Shown here in pieces: positions 35,497 to 48,689 of a DNA stretch of 64,000 bases (position 1 is its first letter; each line of letters opens with the position of its first letter). Made by a program: the position numbers and the translations under genes. This DNA comes from Folioceros fuciformis. Its lineage: Eukaryota; Anthocerotophyta; Anthocerotopsida; Anthocerotales. The stretch lies in the NCBI GenBank assembly GCA_049999805.1, contig JBNGIO010006348.1, positions 29,821-93,820 on the forward strand, in the 5' to 3' direction. The notes under the pieces are model-generated. The model was not told the DNA's origin, did not search any database, and saw nothing but the letters and a program-made list of their open reading frames with translations.

Positions 35497-36361
35497 ATGG
35501 GCCAGCAGCAGGGCCCCGGCTGCAGCATCACACCTGCTCGCCTCAAGTTCCTGATGTGTCTGTTGGCTGCTGGCTTAGGCTTTTACGTTCTGGGGCCGCC
35601 GCTGTATTGGTATTTCGAGGAGCAGCTGGAATCTGCATCATCCGGCTCCACCCACTGCCCTGCCTGCCCTGCATGCGAATGCGCCTCTGTGGCCGACTCC
35701 CACTCCGCCATCTCCGACCCCGGTACTGCCTGACCCTTTCGCGATCGGCCGCACTCCCTGCCGGTGCCTTCCTCTGACGCTGCTCCTTCCCTGTGTGGTG
35801 CAGGGTGGCCGGGCAACGTCTCCCTCGCAGGTACAGCTCGTGTTGCTTTGTGCCTTCTTCATGTGCTTGTGTTGAGCCAGTCTGGCCCCGGGCTGATGCG
35901 GCTTAGGTCGGTTTGGGGTGACAGATTGCGGCGGTGATTTGCTGGAGGTGCAGAGCGAGCTGTGGTCCAGCAACGTGCAGCTCCTAAGGGAGGAGCTGGC
36001 ACTGCTGGAGAAAGTGGCGGCGGACAACCAGGAGCGCTCCGACTCCGCCTTGCTTGACGCGAAGAAACTCGCGTCGCAGTACCAGAAGGAGGCGGAGAAA
36101 TGCAATGTAGGGATGGAGACCAGCGAGGAGGCCAGAGAGCGAGCGGAAGCTGCCTTGTTGCTGTCCCAGAAGCTCGCTGCACTTTGGGAGCAGCGGGCTC
36201 GAAACTTGGGATGGAACGAAGGGCAGCGTTCCTTCCGTGCACAAGCTGTACCCGATCTTCAGGATTCCAACGTGGTTGCTGCATCCTCTTCCTTCCAAGG
36301 CGGTAGTAGTAGCCGATTCCAGTCTGGCCGATTTCGGAGATACTTCGGGGGAAAGGTTTAG
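35497..36361 (+). CDS. DUF1068 family membrane-anchored coiled-coil protein
   Basis: Exons 35497-35722, 35804-35830 (only 27 bases) and 35925-36361 give 229 aa. One N-terminal membrane segment (LKFLMCLLAAGLGFYVLGPP) is followed by a short Cys-rich CPACPACECAS motif, then a predicted coiled coil (QLLREELALLEKVAADNQ, ALLDAKKLASQYQKEAEKC, EEARERAEAALLLSQKLAA) and LWEQRARNLGW. This order is that of the plant-specific DUF1068 family (for example At2g32580 and At1g05070), whose function is not established. The tail after RNLGW, about 45 residues rich in Ser, Phe and Arg, is longer than usual for the family. Confidence 0.88.
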
Positions 36362-36897
36362 CTGCTCGTGGCTTGGTCCTCTCCACCTCCTGTCTCCGTC
36401 CGAGGCTTTGTACATCCTCAGTGCGTCTGCCATTCAGGGTGGATACTCAAGACTCTACCAACGAGCCGAAGCGGAAGTGGATCAACACACAAAGATCAGC
36501 CGCAAGGCGAGATCATCAAGCTGCGTTAACGTAAAGAGATCATCAGCTGAATTGGCCGCTGGTGCGGCCTCCAATTGATCCCTGCCATTGTTTGTGTGGA
36601 AGTCTGATGTCGCTCCGCAGGCATCCCAAGACTGTCTCTTGAATCTTACGCCGATGTGTGTAACTGGACTGTCGGAGGGAATTCAACCCTGTTACCGTCA
36701 AGTTCTGAAGTGGTCATCCAGTAGACATGATTTTCTGAGCTTGGAAAGGAAGATTGAGAAGCTCTGTAAAGGAAATGAAGCCACCAGGGTTCACGATATA
36801 ATGGACTCTTCTGTGGAAGCCGTATCACTGGCTCTTAAAAAAGTACAGCAATACAGCAATTTAAAAATCTGAACCCTAAAAAACTGTGTCAGAAAAA
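36362..36897. other. Convergent intergenic region
   Basis: 536 bases between the 3' ends of the DUF1068 gene (plus) and the P-class PPR gene (minus). An open frame at 36588-36872 has no recognised domain and is likely 3' UTR. Confidence 0.5.
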
Positions 36898-39722
36898 TTA
36901 ATCTCTGTTGCCAAAAATCTTGGTGCTCCCGGACCACCAGTCTATGACGTGTGAAGTCTTCGCTTCCAGGTCTCCATACGGGTTGGCAACGAATGGGGAG
37001 GCTACTTCCTTCAGCGTGCAGGCGATAGCCGCCCTTTTAGACAGAGGAAGCTGCTTACTCGTGGCCTTACCATGCTTAGAGTTATCGCTGACCTCTTCGT
37101 CAGCTTCAGCACCAGATCTTCCAGTGATTATTACCATTTTTCCTGCACTCGCACGGTTTGCTGCTTGGCTACATGCTTCCTCTAGCCAGTCCAAGATGGC
37201 CACATGGGCTGCTCCTGTAGATAAGCATCTCACATCCAACAACCACTTTGTCTCGGTGAAGGATGGGAGCTTGTACCAGTGAAACAAACTCCGTGCTCGA
37301 AGCACAACCATCTTTGCCTTTGCTGTTAACCCTTGCTTCCACAGAACGTCGGTGATGGCATTGAGCAAAGAGCAGTTTTCCTCTGCCGTCCTTCTAGCTA
37401 CCCACTTCTCCAACAGACTAAGAGCTTGATTCCAACAATTGTCTGCATCCGCAACATGTGCCTCCGTATCCACACTATTGTGTGGAACAACAAGCAACTG
37501 GTGCAACAACCTGCAAAATTCCAAGTTGCTGCCTTTCATTGCTCTGGCCAAAGGAGCTACCTCACTTCCAACATCTCCATATGCTGCGGATAATGCAGCA
37601 TACCCAGCAAAGTCTGGTTCCATCCCTTTGCTCTCCATTTCAGTCAAGATTTCAGCTGCACTCGAATACCACCCGCCAGAGACGTACATAGAAAGCAGTG
37701 CCCCGTAGCAAGTTACAGTTACAGCACATCCTGATTTCTTGAGTTCTCCGTAGACCTGCGACGACAGATTCATGCTGTCAGGATTGAGAACAAACGTGAC
37801 GGTTAGCGGCATATGTCTAGATCCAAGCACGGATCAGCCAACTCACCGCGTGCCCTTTCTTGGTCCAGCCACGGGCTGTGTGTGCATGAATGAGAGAGGT
37901 GTAAGTCAGGATATTGGGGCTGACATTGTTCTTAGCCATTTTTTCAACAATGTCATCTAATTCCTGGTACATTCCTATCCTGGTCAACGCGTTTATCATG
38001 CTTGTGTACGTTACAGTATTTGGTCTTAAATTAGAATCAGAAGCCTCAGAAAACAGCTTCATAGATTCTGACGCCAGATCACATTTCCCACATAAATCAA
38101 TCAAGACGTTGTAAGCCATCAGTGTTGGTTTGGTCACCTGCCACAAGATAACATCGGAACCTCACTTAGCTTTGTAAAAAAAACTGCGATGAAAATACTT
38201 CATCACGAACAACGCATACCCCTTTATACTCGCGAAAGACACTGAAAGCCTGATCGCGAGCACCAGCCACGGCGTAAGCAAGTAGGAAGCTGTCATACAG
38301 ATTGGATGTAGCTGGAATCCCATCAGCAATTAGCATGCCCATTAACTCCTCGGCTCTCGCATAGTCCCCTTTAGAACCATACAGTTGCATCAGCTTGCTC
38401 CATATCTGATAAGGTGATCGACGGGAACATTCCATGAGCTAGAAAATGGAGAATTATAAATAGAGCACACAAGGATGCAATCAATGAGCCGCAACCTGCA
38501 CAATGCTGCCCCATGGTCAGCACCTCGCAGCTCACTACACCCATTCGTGCATTAATCATGTGCAACAATAATTGAGGTGAAACTTCCTGTCAAGCGGCTA
38601 AGAGGTAGAAGGCGCAAGAACGTAACCTTCGTGTGAGGAACATGGCTCGCAGTTCTCATAGCCACGAAGACATCTGCGGCAGAACCTGTATCGCCATTGT
38701 TGCAACAGGCATCAATGAGCTGTGTAAAGGTTCTGGCCGAAACTTGAAGTCCCTTCTCATTCATCTCTCGGAGGACTTTCAGTGCGCTGTGTAATTGCGG
38801 CTCTTCTGCATTCAAATGCGCCACCAGCACCTGCAAGCAAACGTAGCATCCTCAAAATCTCACAGCTAGAACGACTCAGCCAGCAATAAGACAAGCAGTC
38901 CAAGCGACCACGACAAACGATCGATCCAATCTGTTTTAGGTCTCACACCCTTTCATGCGTGACATAATCCCGCTGGATGCCTAAGCGATCCATCTCCAAC
39001 ACAACTTCCGAGACTTTCACCGCCAAGCCCCTCGTCGCATAGGCTCCTAACAAGGCATTGTAGAAATATGTGTCCGCCTTCACACTTGCCGCTCTCAACT
39101 CCTCCTCCAGCACCTCCGCCTCCTCAACTCTGCCCTGCTTGCCGAGCACCCCGGCAATACAAGTATACGCCTCCAGCAAATTCAACTCATACCGTTCTAC
39201 GCCTGGCTTCAAAAACTGGCTCGTCTCCTTCAGCACCTGGAAAACCTCCATAGCGTGCGTCCAGTGCTTGTTACCGACGTTGTTCACAACCTTGTTCCAT
39301 TGCTGCAGCGAAAGCTTCTGAATCCAAGGATCCAAGGAACTCCTAACATCAGCTTTGTGCTGGATGGCCAAGATGAGGTCCGCTAAGCTACTGACTTCCG
39401 TCTTTTCATCCCGGGGGGCTGCATTCTTCCTCTCCGAACGGCCCGCCGGTGGAGTCGTCAGAAGCCCTTGACTGTTCCGCTTGCGCACAGCCTTCGGTCC
39501 CCTCCTCTTTGTTGTCCTTTCTGTTACGACGCAGCTGAGCACATTCAAGGCTTCTGCCTGCAACCTCAGCCTGGTGATAAATTTTGTTCCTGCCGGTCGA
39601 CCGAATCCACGAGGACAACCCAGCCTGGTGATAAATTCTTTTCCTGGAGAGCGACAAAATCCACCAGAACCACTGAAGAACGTCTGCCGCCCGACTGCAT
39701 CCATGGCGGCAAAGGACCCCAT
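36898..39722 (-). CDS. P-class PPR protein with C-terminal SMR-like region
   Basis: Exons 5' to 3': 39722-38949, 38830-38627, 38438-38220, 38137-37847 and 37755-36898, all phase 0, giving 781 aa. Start ATG 39722 (MGSFAAMDAVGRQTFF) is the first in frame; the basic, Ser/Arg-rich first 110 residues look like an organelle presequence. About ten P-type PPR motifs follow, such as DTYFYNALLGAYATRGLAVK, PTLMAYNVLIDLCGKCDLAS and NTVTYTSMINALTRIGMYQE. The last 120 residues (WLLDVRCLSTGAAHVAILDW, then KMVIITGRSG) resemble a degenerate SMR domain (LDLHGLS and TGRG motifs), like that of plastid PPR-SMR factors. Such proteins stabilise, process or help translate organelle RNAs; the target is unknown. Confidence 0.85.
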
Positions 39723-40135
39723 TGCACAGACAGCTAGGGACTGAAACGCCGGTTGTCCAAAACGACGATAAGTGGACCAGATTTTTATTCGTTTCCCTTT
39801 CCATGCTATAAAGTTGCGAGGTTTTACGACTTCATTTCCCACGAAAATAACTACATCGCTTTCTACCCGATGGGAAGACAACGAGACGAACCCCAAGGTG
39901 AGGCAAATATGAGAGAGTAACCACGGTTAAACAACGGACCATAAAACCGATAACAAATTAGTGAAAACTCAGAACTTGGACGATTATGCCGATAACTAAT
40001 AGTGAAAACTCAGAAATTGGCAAAATTAACGAAGATTCTCTCTGAGAGAATCTCAGAGTCACAGATTCCCTTTGGGCCTAGAGGCACCAGCGAACTACCC
40101 CTACATTGCTCCCAGCTGATTTCCAGCCACCCATC
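39723..40135. other. Intergenic region, no gene recognised
   Basis: 413 bases: promoter and 5' UTR of the P-class PPR gene (minus) and 3' UTR of the S15 gene (minus). A short near-direct repeat (GTGAAAACTCAGAANTTGG) occurs at about 39961 and 40002. Confidence 0.5.
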
Positions 40136-41021
<886 letters not shown>

Positions 41022-41190
41022 GGTGCAAGCGACAGAGTCGGCCGAAATCGCGAGGGCAACAAAAGATAGATCACGACTTCTGGGTTCGAAGGGAGGTAAG
41101 CGTAAAGTATATAGGCTACTTGTACTATTTTCGGACTCGTGCTTAGGGCTCGGAATTCCTCGTGACCTAAGCTCGTTTTATATATATTGT

Positions 41191-41343
41191 ATATGCAATA
41201 TTGGTATCCCGTTCCGAAATCGGTAGCTGCTGTGTATGCCATATTGGTATCCCGTTCCGAAATCGGTAGNNNNNNNNNNGTAGCTGCTGTGTATGCCATA
41301 TTGGTATCCCGTTCCGAAATCGGTAGGTGCTGTATATGCCATA
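41191..41343. repeat. 43-bp tandem repeat interrupted by an assembly gap
   Basis: The unit begins GTAGCTGCTGTGTATGCCAT and ends CGTTCCGAAATCG. Full copies lie at 41223-41265 and 41280-41322; partial copies flank them at 41191-41222 and 41323-41343. The ten Ns at 41270-41279 sit at a unit boundary, so the real copy number is probably higher and was collapsed. Confidence 0.9.
41270..41279. other. Assembly gap (10 N)
   Basis: Ten ambiguous bases inside the 43-bp tandem array. The size is likely arbitrary. Confidence 0.99.
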
Positions 41344-41383
41344 CCAAATGGATGGATGGAGGATACTCTGAGCCCTTGGCCCG

Positions 41384-44300
41384 ATGACGCGTTGGAGCAA
41401 TGTGGCCGTGTCGAGTTTGGTTCGCAGGAAGTCGGCTCTATCAACATATTTGGATTACTACCTCAGACATATGTCATCTTTACAGAGCGGGACGGGACAA
41501 GTGCTATCTACTGAGAGTTACCGTAAGTTCCTGGATGTATGCTGGATAATCTCACCCTTTTCGGTAACTGTTTTCTGGATGTGAATTTGAGAATCTCTCA
41601 AATTGGTGTAGCTGACCTGCAGTGGATCCAAGCGCGAGGTCTGTATGGGCAGACTTTGTGGGCGATTCTTCACGGTGGCGGGCTAAAAGGGTGGATTTTC
41701 GGGATAGAACAGGGGAAGTGATATGGGTTGACCCGCAGACGTTGTGGGTAGGAGAAAAATCAGCACAGGATGTTGATTCCTGTAGGATATCGGGACAGGT
41801 TGCCGAATCCCAGGGAGCTGACAAGTCTGAGCTTTTGAGGTCCCAGACTCACCCGCCGGGTTGTTTCTTTGGTGTTATCTTGCTCGTTGGCTGGTTGTGA
41901 CAAGTCATCTAAATTTTGCAGGTTGAAGGAGGCAGTGGAAGAGCTGGACCGTCTGGTACAGCAAGGGTCGTTTATTCCGGATTCCCTGTTTTACAGTGTT
42001 CTGAAGGGATGTACTGTGGGGAACGATGTGCTTGTGGGCAGTCGTGTGCATGGCCTCGCTGTGAAAAGTGGAAGGGTCTCAAATACATTTGTAGCCAATC
42101 ACATTGTCCGGATGTATGCCTCTCATGGAAAGTTGCTGGAGGCGACGCAGGTGTTTAACAGACTGGTTACGAGGAATGCCTTTTCGTGGTTTTCAATCAT
42201 TGTGGCACATGCTGATAATGGCCAGCCTGAGCAGGCTATGAGGCTGTATCAACAGATGTGGCAATCGGGAGTGCAGCCCAACAACCATATTTTTGCTGTG
42301 GCCCTCAAAGCATGTGCCAATGCCGGGGATTTGCAAGCTGGCAAGCTGGTCCATGCAGATGTTTTGTTAAGTGCAGTTGAGCCTGATTTGTTTGTTGGCA
42401 ACAGCCTGGTGGACATGTATGCAAAATGTGGCAGTTTAGATGATGCTCGAAGAGTATTTGACAGTCTGCCTACCCGAAACACAGTGACATGGAACACCAT
42501 GCTTGCAGGATATGCTCAGCATGGACTAGCTCAACAGGCCCTTAATTTGTACTCGTGTATGCAGAAGGAGAGACTCACTCGAGCCAATAATGTTACATTC
42601 GTCTGCCTCTTGAAAGCGTGTGCTGCTGTTGGATGCTTGAAAGAGGGGGAATCCCTTCATTCTCAGCTTCAAGAAAGCGGGATAGCCATTGATATTGTTC
42701 TTGGCAACTGCCTGATAGACATGTATGCAAAATGTGGCAGCCTAGACAATGCACGCAAGGTTTTTGACGAATTGCCTACACGGGATGTGGTAACATGGAA
42801 TGCCTTGATAGCAGGTTATGTTCAGCACAATGATGGGAAAGAAGCTCTTGCTCTTCACAAAATCATGCAGGAGGATGGAACTACTGAAGCCAATCATGTC
42901 ACATTTGTATCCGCCCTGAAAGCATGTACACAGATGGGTGCACTATCTGAGGGGAAGGAGCTGCATTTGCAGATTCAGAAAAGAGGACTGGACAGTGATG
43001 TTACAGTAGGCAACTGCCTCGTGGATATGTACACCAAGTGTGATAATTTAGAGGATGCTCGCAAAGTGTTTGAACGATTGCCTACTAGAGATGTGGTCAC
43101 ATGGAATAGCATGATCGCAGGCTATGCTGAGCATGGCCAGGGTCAAGAGGCCCTTGTTCTTTACAAGAGGATGCAAGTGGAAGGCCAAATCCCACCTAAT
43201 CAGGTCACTCTTGTTTGTGCTCTAAAATCATGTGTAAGTGTGGGAGCTTTGCATCTTGGGAAGCAGCTCCATGTCCTCATTCAAGAAGAAGGCCTGGAAG
43301 TGGATGTGATTCTTGGTACCTCACTAGTGGACCTGTATGCAAAACATGGCAATTTAGAGGATGCCCGCAGAGTGTTTGATCGACTAGCCTCACGAAACTT
43401 GGTCACATGGAATGTTATGATCGCAGGCTATGTGCAGCACGGGCTTGGCCAAGAAGCTCTCAGCCTTTATGCATGTATGCAACATGAATCTGTGACCTCA
43501 GATCATGTGACGTTGGTTTGCCTGCTCAAAGCCTGTGCCAGTGTTGGAGCTCTCTGTCAGGGGCAACAGTTTCATATCCAGGTAAAGCAAAGGGGCTTGG
43601 AGGGTGAACTTGGAAGCAGCCTGGTGGACATGTATGTAAAATGTGGGGATTTGCAGGCCGCTCGTGAAGTGTTCAATAGATTGCACACCAAGGATGTAGT
43701 TACCTGGACTGCTCTCATGAATGGGTATGCTCAGCATAACCAGTCCCAGATGGCAATCCTGTGTTTTCAAGAAATGCAGGAGCAAGGAGTTGTCCCTGAT
43801 GCTGCTTCTTTTCTCTGTCTTCTCCTGGCGTGCTGTCATGATGGCCTTGTGAACGAGGGCCTGCAGTACTTCAGGGCGATGGTGGAAGACTATGGTATCG
43901 TACCGTCTATCTATCACCACACGTGCATGGTTGACCTTCTTGGGCGTGCAGGCTTCCTCGAGGAAGCAGAAAACATGTTGCATAAAGAGTCACTTGTGAC
44001 CGACATTGGGGCTTGGATGTCTTTGCTGGCTTCATGCAGAAGCCACAGTGATGTAGAGCGTGGAAGGCGATGTTTCGATCGTATAGTGAAGTTGGAGCCC
44101 CAGAACGCCGCACCATATGGGCTTCTGACGGACATTTACACAAATGCTGGCAGGTGGAGAGATGTGCACATGGTGGAAAGTCTGAGAAAGGTAGCGGGTG
44201 CATGCAAGAAGCCTGCCCGCGCCTGGATTGAGGTGAATAACAAGGTGCACTCCTTCATTGTGGGAGAAGAGAGGGCTGACATTTCCTCCAAGCTCAAGAG

Positions 44301-44601
44301 TGTGAATATGAAGTTGGAGGTAGGTGGTAATGTCCAACACACGGACCTATTGCTGAAGACACAGGGAGGAAAAGAAGATGCCTTGTGTGGACATGCTGAG
44401 AAACTGGCTTTAGCTTATGGTTTGTTGAACACTCCGGATGGATCAACTCTTCTAGTGACAAAAAATCTCCGCATGTGCAACGATTGTCACAGTGGAACCA
44501 AGGCCATGTCGAAAGTAGAGAAGAGAGAGATAATTGTTAGAGATGCACACCGAATCCACCATTTTGTAGATGGGTTTTGCTCCTGTGGAGATCGTCATTA
44601 A
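41384..44601 (+). CDS. PPR editing factor with KP-type DYW deaminase domain (candidate U-to-C editor)
   Basis: Exons 41384-41522, 41623-41839 and 41922-44601 give 1011 aa. Exon 1 (MTRWSNVAVSSLVRRKSALS) is a typical organelle presequence; the donor of exon 2 (GAG|GTCCCAG) is weak but is the only one restoring frame. About 20 PLS motifs follow (for example NSLVDMYAKCGSLDDARRVF, VVTWNSMIAGYAEHGQGQEA). The C-terminus has KKPARAWIEVNNKVHSF where ordinary DYW proteins have a PG box, the zinc motif GHAEKLALAYGLL with MCNDCH, REIIVRDAHRIHHF, and the end CSCGDRH instead of CGDYW. The KP start and DRH end define the DYW:KP class, reported to perform U-to-C editing in hornworts, ferns and some lycophytes. 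All zinc ligands (HAE, CxxC, HxH, CxC) are present. The RNA target is unknown. Confidence 0.92.
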
Positions 44602-45185
44602 CATGAAGCCGGACAGACTGTCAGTGAGCTACTGAATTTGGCAAAGCTCTGATTATGCTGCAGACGTCTTGCCGGGAAGCTGCATCACTCGATGACTTTT
44701 TACACAAGGATTGCGGGCAACTCGTAAACGATTTGTCACTTAACTATTTCATGCTCGGCTACTTGTCGGACGTACAGGTAGTCTCATGAACTTTCTCCTT
44801 GAACCATTCTAGGACACGCATAAGCTCCCAAGCATTGTCTAAGAGAGAGTATCTTCTAACATTTGAATTTTACAGGAGAGCTTCTCGCTGTGTCTTCAGG
44901 GGCGAGCGAGATGCTATGAATTCTGGTTAAGCAGGTACGAGTCTCGGACTATTTTACAAGTTAGCACCTGCACACCAACCCTTCGAGCCTTCACCTATAA
45001 CATGGTGTCCGAACTTGACCCCTTCTAACGGCCAGCAATTTCACTGTCTGCACAGGTTGGATCTTTGATATCTGTATTCCTGAAAACGCAGTTCCACCTA
45101 GGTCCCCCAAGTTGGAGCGAATGTTGTGGCCGGTTCTAACTTTTGATTCGTTTAACCCCAGAGGGTGATGTAGAATGGAAATAGC
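44602..45185. other. Convergent intergenic region
   Basis: 584 bases between the 3' ends of the PPR gene (plus) and the DUF946 gene (minus). Nothing recognised. Confidence 0.5.
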
Positions 45186-47308
45186 TTACCTCTCCGGACC
45201 TGCCCAGAAGTTTTTTTCTTTCGGGCCAGTGGGTCCTTCCTCTCCTCCGAGCTCACCTGGAAGCTTGTCAAGGAGATCGGTCAATGAGTTTCTCAGTTTA
45301 CTCGGCAGGGCTGAAAGCAGTTTGTCAAGCTCAGTCCTGAAATCATATTGTATCGAGGGGCCCCATTGTCTCATGTACTGCAACCATGGGGGCTCTTCCA
45401 AGCAACTTTCCACTAGGCCTCTCGCTCCCAAATACTCCATGGACACAATCTGGTATGCTGTGCTAACATCTAGGATAAACTTGCTCCTGGCTGTATCGTT
45501 CCGTATTCCCACCCCGAGAGTACTATCTCCTTGCAGGTTGACACCCTCGTGGGCATATGCCGAATGGCCATTCTTGGAGGAGTACACCACAGGATGGTTG
45601 AGTGAGATGAACTCTAGGTCGCCTGGCTTCAGCCATTGTCCCTTGCTGTGCTCCCCGAAGTAGATCTCCTGCAGCTCCCCATAAAAGTTGCCTATCCTGA
45701 GAGTAAAATGTTCCCAGTCCGACACATGTTCCCCAATTTTGCCCAGGGATAAATTGATCAATTTGATTTTGGCCTTGCTTGCTCCGTTGAAGGGGTAGTA
45801 AATCCAGCATTGGACTTCTGTGGTGGTTCCACCGAACATGGATTTGACGTGCACATACGTTTCAGCCGACCCCAAGTTTCCTTTCTTTACCTCATCGGCC
45901 GTCCCATCGTTCGGTAAATCAATCCAGTATTCCCCGTCGTTAGTCCCTCCAGCTGGTAAATTGGATCCGTCCAAGCTGATCCTCTCAGGGCTGGAAGTCG
46001 AGTTTTTTTTATACAGCAAAGCCCCCTGACTGAATACCCAAGACACGGAGGAAGGGAGGTACTTTTCTTCTGGGTGGAAGAAGACAGTAGGACCATAGCT
46101 CTTCATGAGCCATTGAACCTGCTCCAAAGTTGGCATGGCATGCAGATTCCTGCTCACGTTACTAAGGCAGGTCACTGGAAGTGCATCCACTGGCCCTAGA
46201 CTGGCATCGCTGTAGAAAGTCCCCACATTCACTCCAGTTCCTGTCACGCCCACCTCCAAAGGCGTCACGGTCCAGATTCTAAACGGAGACCTGTTGGAGT
46301 TGGTGCTCCAGAGAGCTGCATCCGCAACGCCGTCCTCCGTGAGATCTGACCGCACACAAACTACTTCTTGGATGTTAGGCTTGGCTTCGGTTGTAGTCAC
46401 CACGTATCCCAGCGTTTTATAACCAGTGGGTGCGACCGGCATCCAAAAGTAAGCAGGGCCACTCTGCTTCCCACTCCATGTGTTGCTGCTCCAGACGAAG
46501 GTGTAGTCGATTGGGCAAGCCAATGGGGAGGCGTCATTCAAACGAACAGGATGTGCCAAAGAGTCACACTCCTGCACTGCAGGAAGGTGCATAGCGCAAG
46601 AACTCAGGCTTCCAAGTGATTCTTATCCCACTTGCAGAAAGACGATCAAAGAAAACTTCACCGAGCCGGCTAAGCTGTGAAATCTCATTTTCTTCCTGCA
46701 CAGGCTACTTCAAAGAAATATCTTACCGTTGAAAGAACTGGTTTCTGCCACCGCAAGCATCCATCCAACAGGCTCGCCGTTGATTTGGCAGTGATGTCCG
46801 AGGCAGAAAAATTCCGAAGGTAAGGACAGAGGCTTGTATACGGCAGCCCCAGAGTTGTTTTGCCCTGGGAAGCTGCTCCAAACCACATCGAGCGACCAAA
46901 TCTGAGTGACTGTAATCTCTCCAAGAGATATAGTCCCAGTTCCAAAGCCTGTTCCTGTTGGATGTGCACAAACTAAAATTCTTGAGAAAGTTGTGGACAT
47001 CAACACCTTCGAAAGAGTTCGTCCCAATACCTTGAGAACAACAAACTAACTAACACTTCACCAAAAAATACCCGACCTGTGCCACCCAACTTTCAAACTC
47101 GCAATCACTGTAGTCCGGAAAACCAGCTTCTCAAGGAAAGCTGAGTGGCATGCCACGACGAAACTAACATGCATGACTTACCCGTCGGCCATTCCGGGAC
47201 TGGTCCGAGCATTCCAGAATTGCTGTTCAACTCCCGTAGCTCCGCCAAGGATGAGACAGTGGTGTTAGATCCTCCCCAGGGCCAGGTTAGGCAGCCACAC
47301 CGCACCAT
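45186..47308 (-). CDS. DUF946/Vps62-like protein
   Basis: Exons 5' to 3': 47308-47182, 46954-46727 and 46576-45186, all introns phase 1, giving 581 aa from MVRCGCLTWPWGG. The N-terminal block FGTGTISLGEITVTQIWSLD, the GWMLAV, PIDYTFVWSS and GPAYFWMPVAPTGYKTLGYV stretches, QVQWLMKSYGPTVFFHPEEK, WIYYPFNGASKAKIKLINLS and GEHVSDWEHFTLRIGNFYGE are all diagnostic of plant DUF946 (PF06101, named for yeast Vps62). The C-terminus is a short linker rich in Gly, Pro and Glu. The biochemical role of the family is unknown. GTG and other non-ATG codons lie upstream in frame, so the first ATG was taken as start. Confidence 0.92.
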
Positions 47309-48689
47309 CGGTCCGAGTATCTTCCTCACCAGCGTCCGAGCCTCGACAGAAAATGTCTCACACTTCTAGCCGCGATGACAATAATACATAGTGGAGACAA
47401 GCATATATAGACAGCCAGGGAGTGGCTAAGCTAAACTTTAAGCACTACGGAAGTGACTTCCCCACCACCCAAGCACTCCCGTCTCCTCGAAATCGTCATG
47501 AACTACCCAGACGAGTTTCCTGACAACCTCCTGTGGAATGTGAATCAATTGCCTTACCAGCCAGAGCTGGAACTGGCAAAGCCAGGGCTCGACGCGTAAC
47601 CTCCAAGGTTCCTGCTATCCAGTAAAGGAGAGACGTGATGAGGCCACGACCCTACCTCCGGAAAGCAACGCTTTCAGTTTAAAGCGGCTCAGCAGCCTGT
47701 AAGCCACTTAGCATCAGAGGTAAGGTAAGCGAGGATGCAAGACAAAGACGAGCCCAGCACTGCAGGCCAGTGGCACAAAGCAGGTAAGAGAGGCACCCCA
47801 CAGCACGGACAACTGGGCTGCCAACATCATTTCAAACTTTCTGAGCAATCGGGTGTAAAGCGATCTATTCTGGCACGCAGCAGACAGAGAGGTCGCATTT
47901 CCGCATTACCCAAAACGCGTTGCACGGAGCCTTATCATCCAACTCTAGGTAACCTCCAGCATGTTGTGCCTCGCCTCCTCATCCTCTACATCAACTCTGA
48001 GCTTAGATCAACTAGCGAATGCAACACACACATTCAGCAGTATCCCACGACTTGACACTCTAGTTGCCATCTTGTCCTATTTTCTCGTCCAGACTCTGCC
48101 GGCAAACGTTGCCAGTGGGAGCGTGTACTCGGTCCGAAATTTCACGAGGTCCCAGAGCGACCCCGGCTGCTCGAAATTCGCAGCACCGCAAATTGGGCCC
48201 AGCTGTAGAGCTGGGATGGCTGCGGCCTCCGAGAACGGAAAACAGACGACACTTGGCAGCGCCACGTGTGACAAGCAGGGCAGCCTGTCAGAGCTCCCAG
48301 TATGCAAACTGTAAGCGCGCCAGCTCTGCATGTTTTGTTTGAGCAGAAGACATTACGTAATACAGTACATCCATCGTTGGCATCCTGGGTCCATCCATAT
48401 GCCTCTCGATCGGCCTTGTCACCACGGATAGCGGGTACCAATATTTAATACGGTATTACTGAAGATAAGCAAACTCATATAGATATTTAGTGCGGATTGA
48501 TAAGCTACTGGCCAGATGGACACACATACCTCGCACCCGAGTTGAGACTAGGTCTACCCACAGGCCCGGAATGACAGTCGTGACTAGTTTGAGGAAGTTA
48601 TTTCTCTGGACAATGCTCCTGCATTGATGGAGAGGATGCTCCACCTTGAAGTCTGGTGTCCAAAGAACATCACACGCAATTTTTTTCGC
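47309..48689. other. Intergenic region, no gene recognised
   Basis: 1.38 kb between two minus-strand genes. Open frames at 47735-48055 and 47961-48314 (plus) and 48142-48441 (minus) lack recognisable domains and are not supported. Part is the promoter of the DUF946 gene, part the 3' UTR of the methyltransferase gene. Confidence 0.5.

Larger units (their letters stand above)
41022..41383. promoter_or_regulatory. Shared divergent promoter of RPS15 and the DYW:KP PPR gene
   Basis: Only 362 bases separate the two start codons, and about 170 of them are the 43-bp tandem repeat with an assembly gap. A TATATATA run at 41179-41189 could serve as a TATA element. Confidence 0.5.

Noticed and set aside
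47735-48441. Possible small genes in the 1.4-kb gap
   Set aside because: Three overlapping frames on two strands with no recognised sequence.
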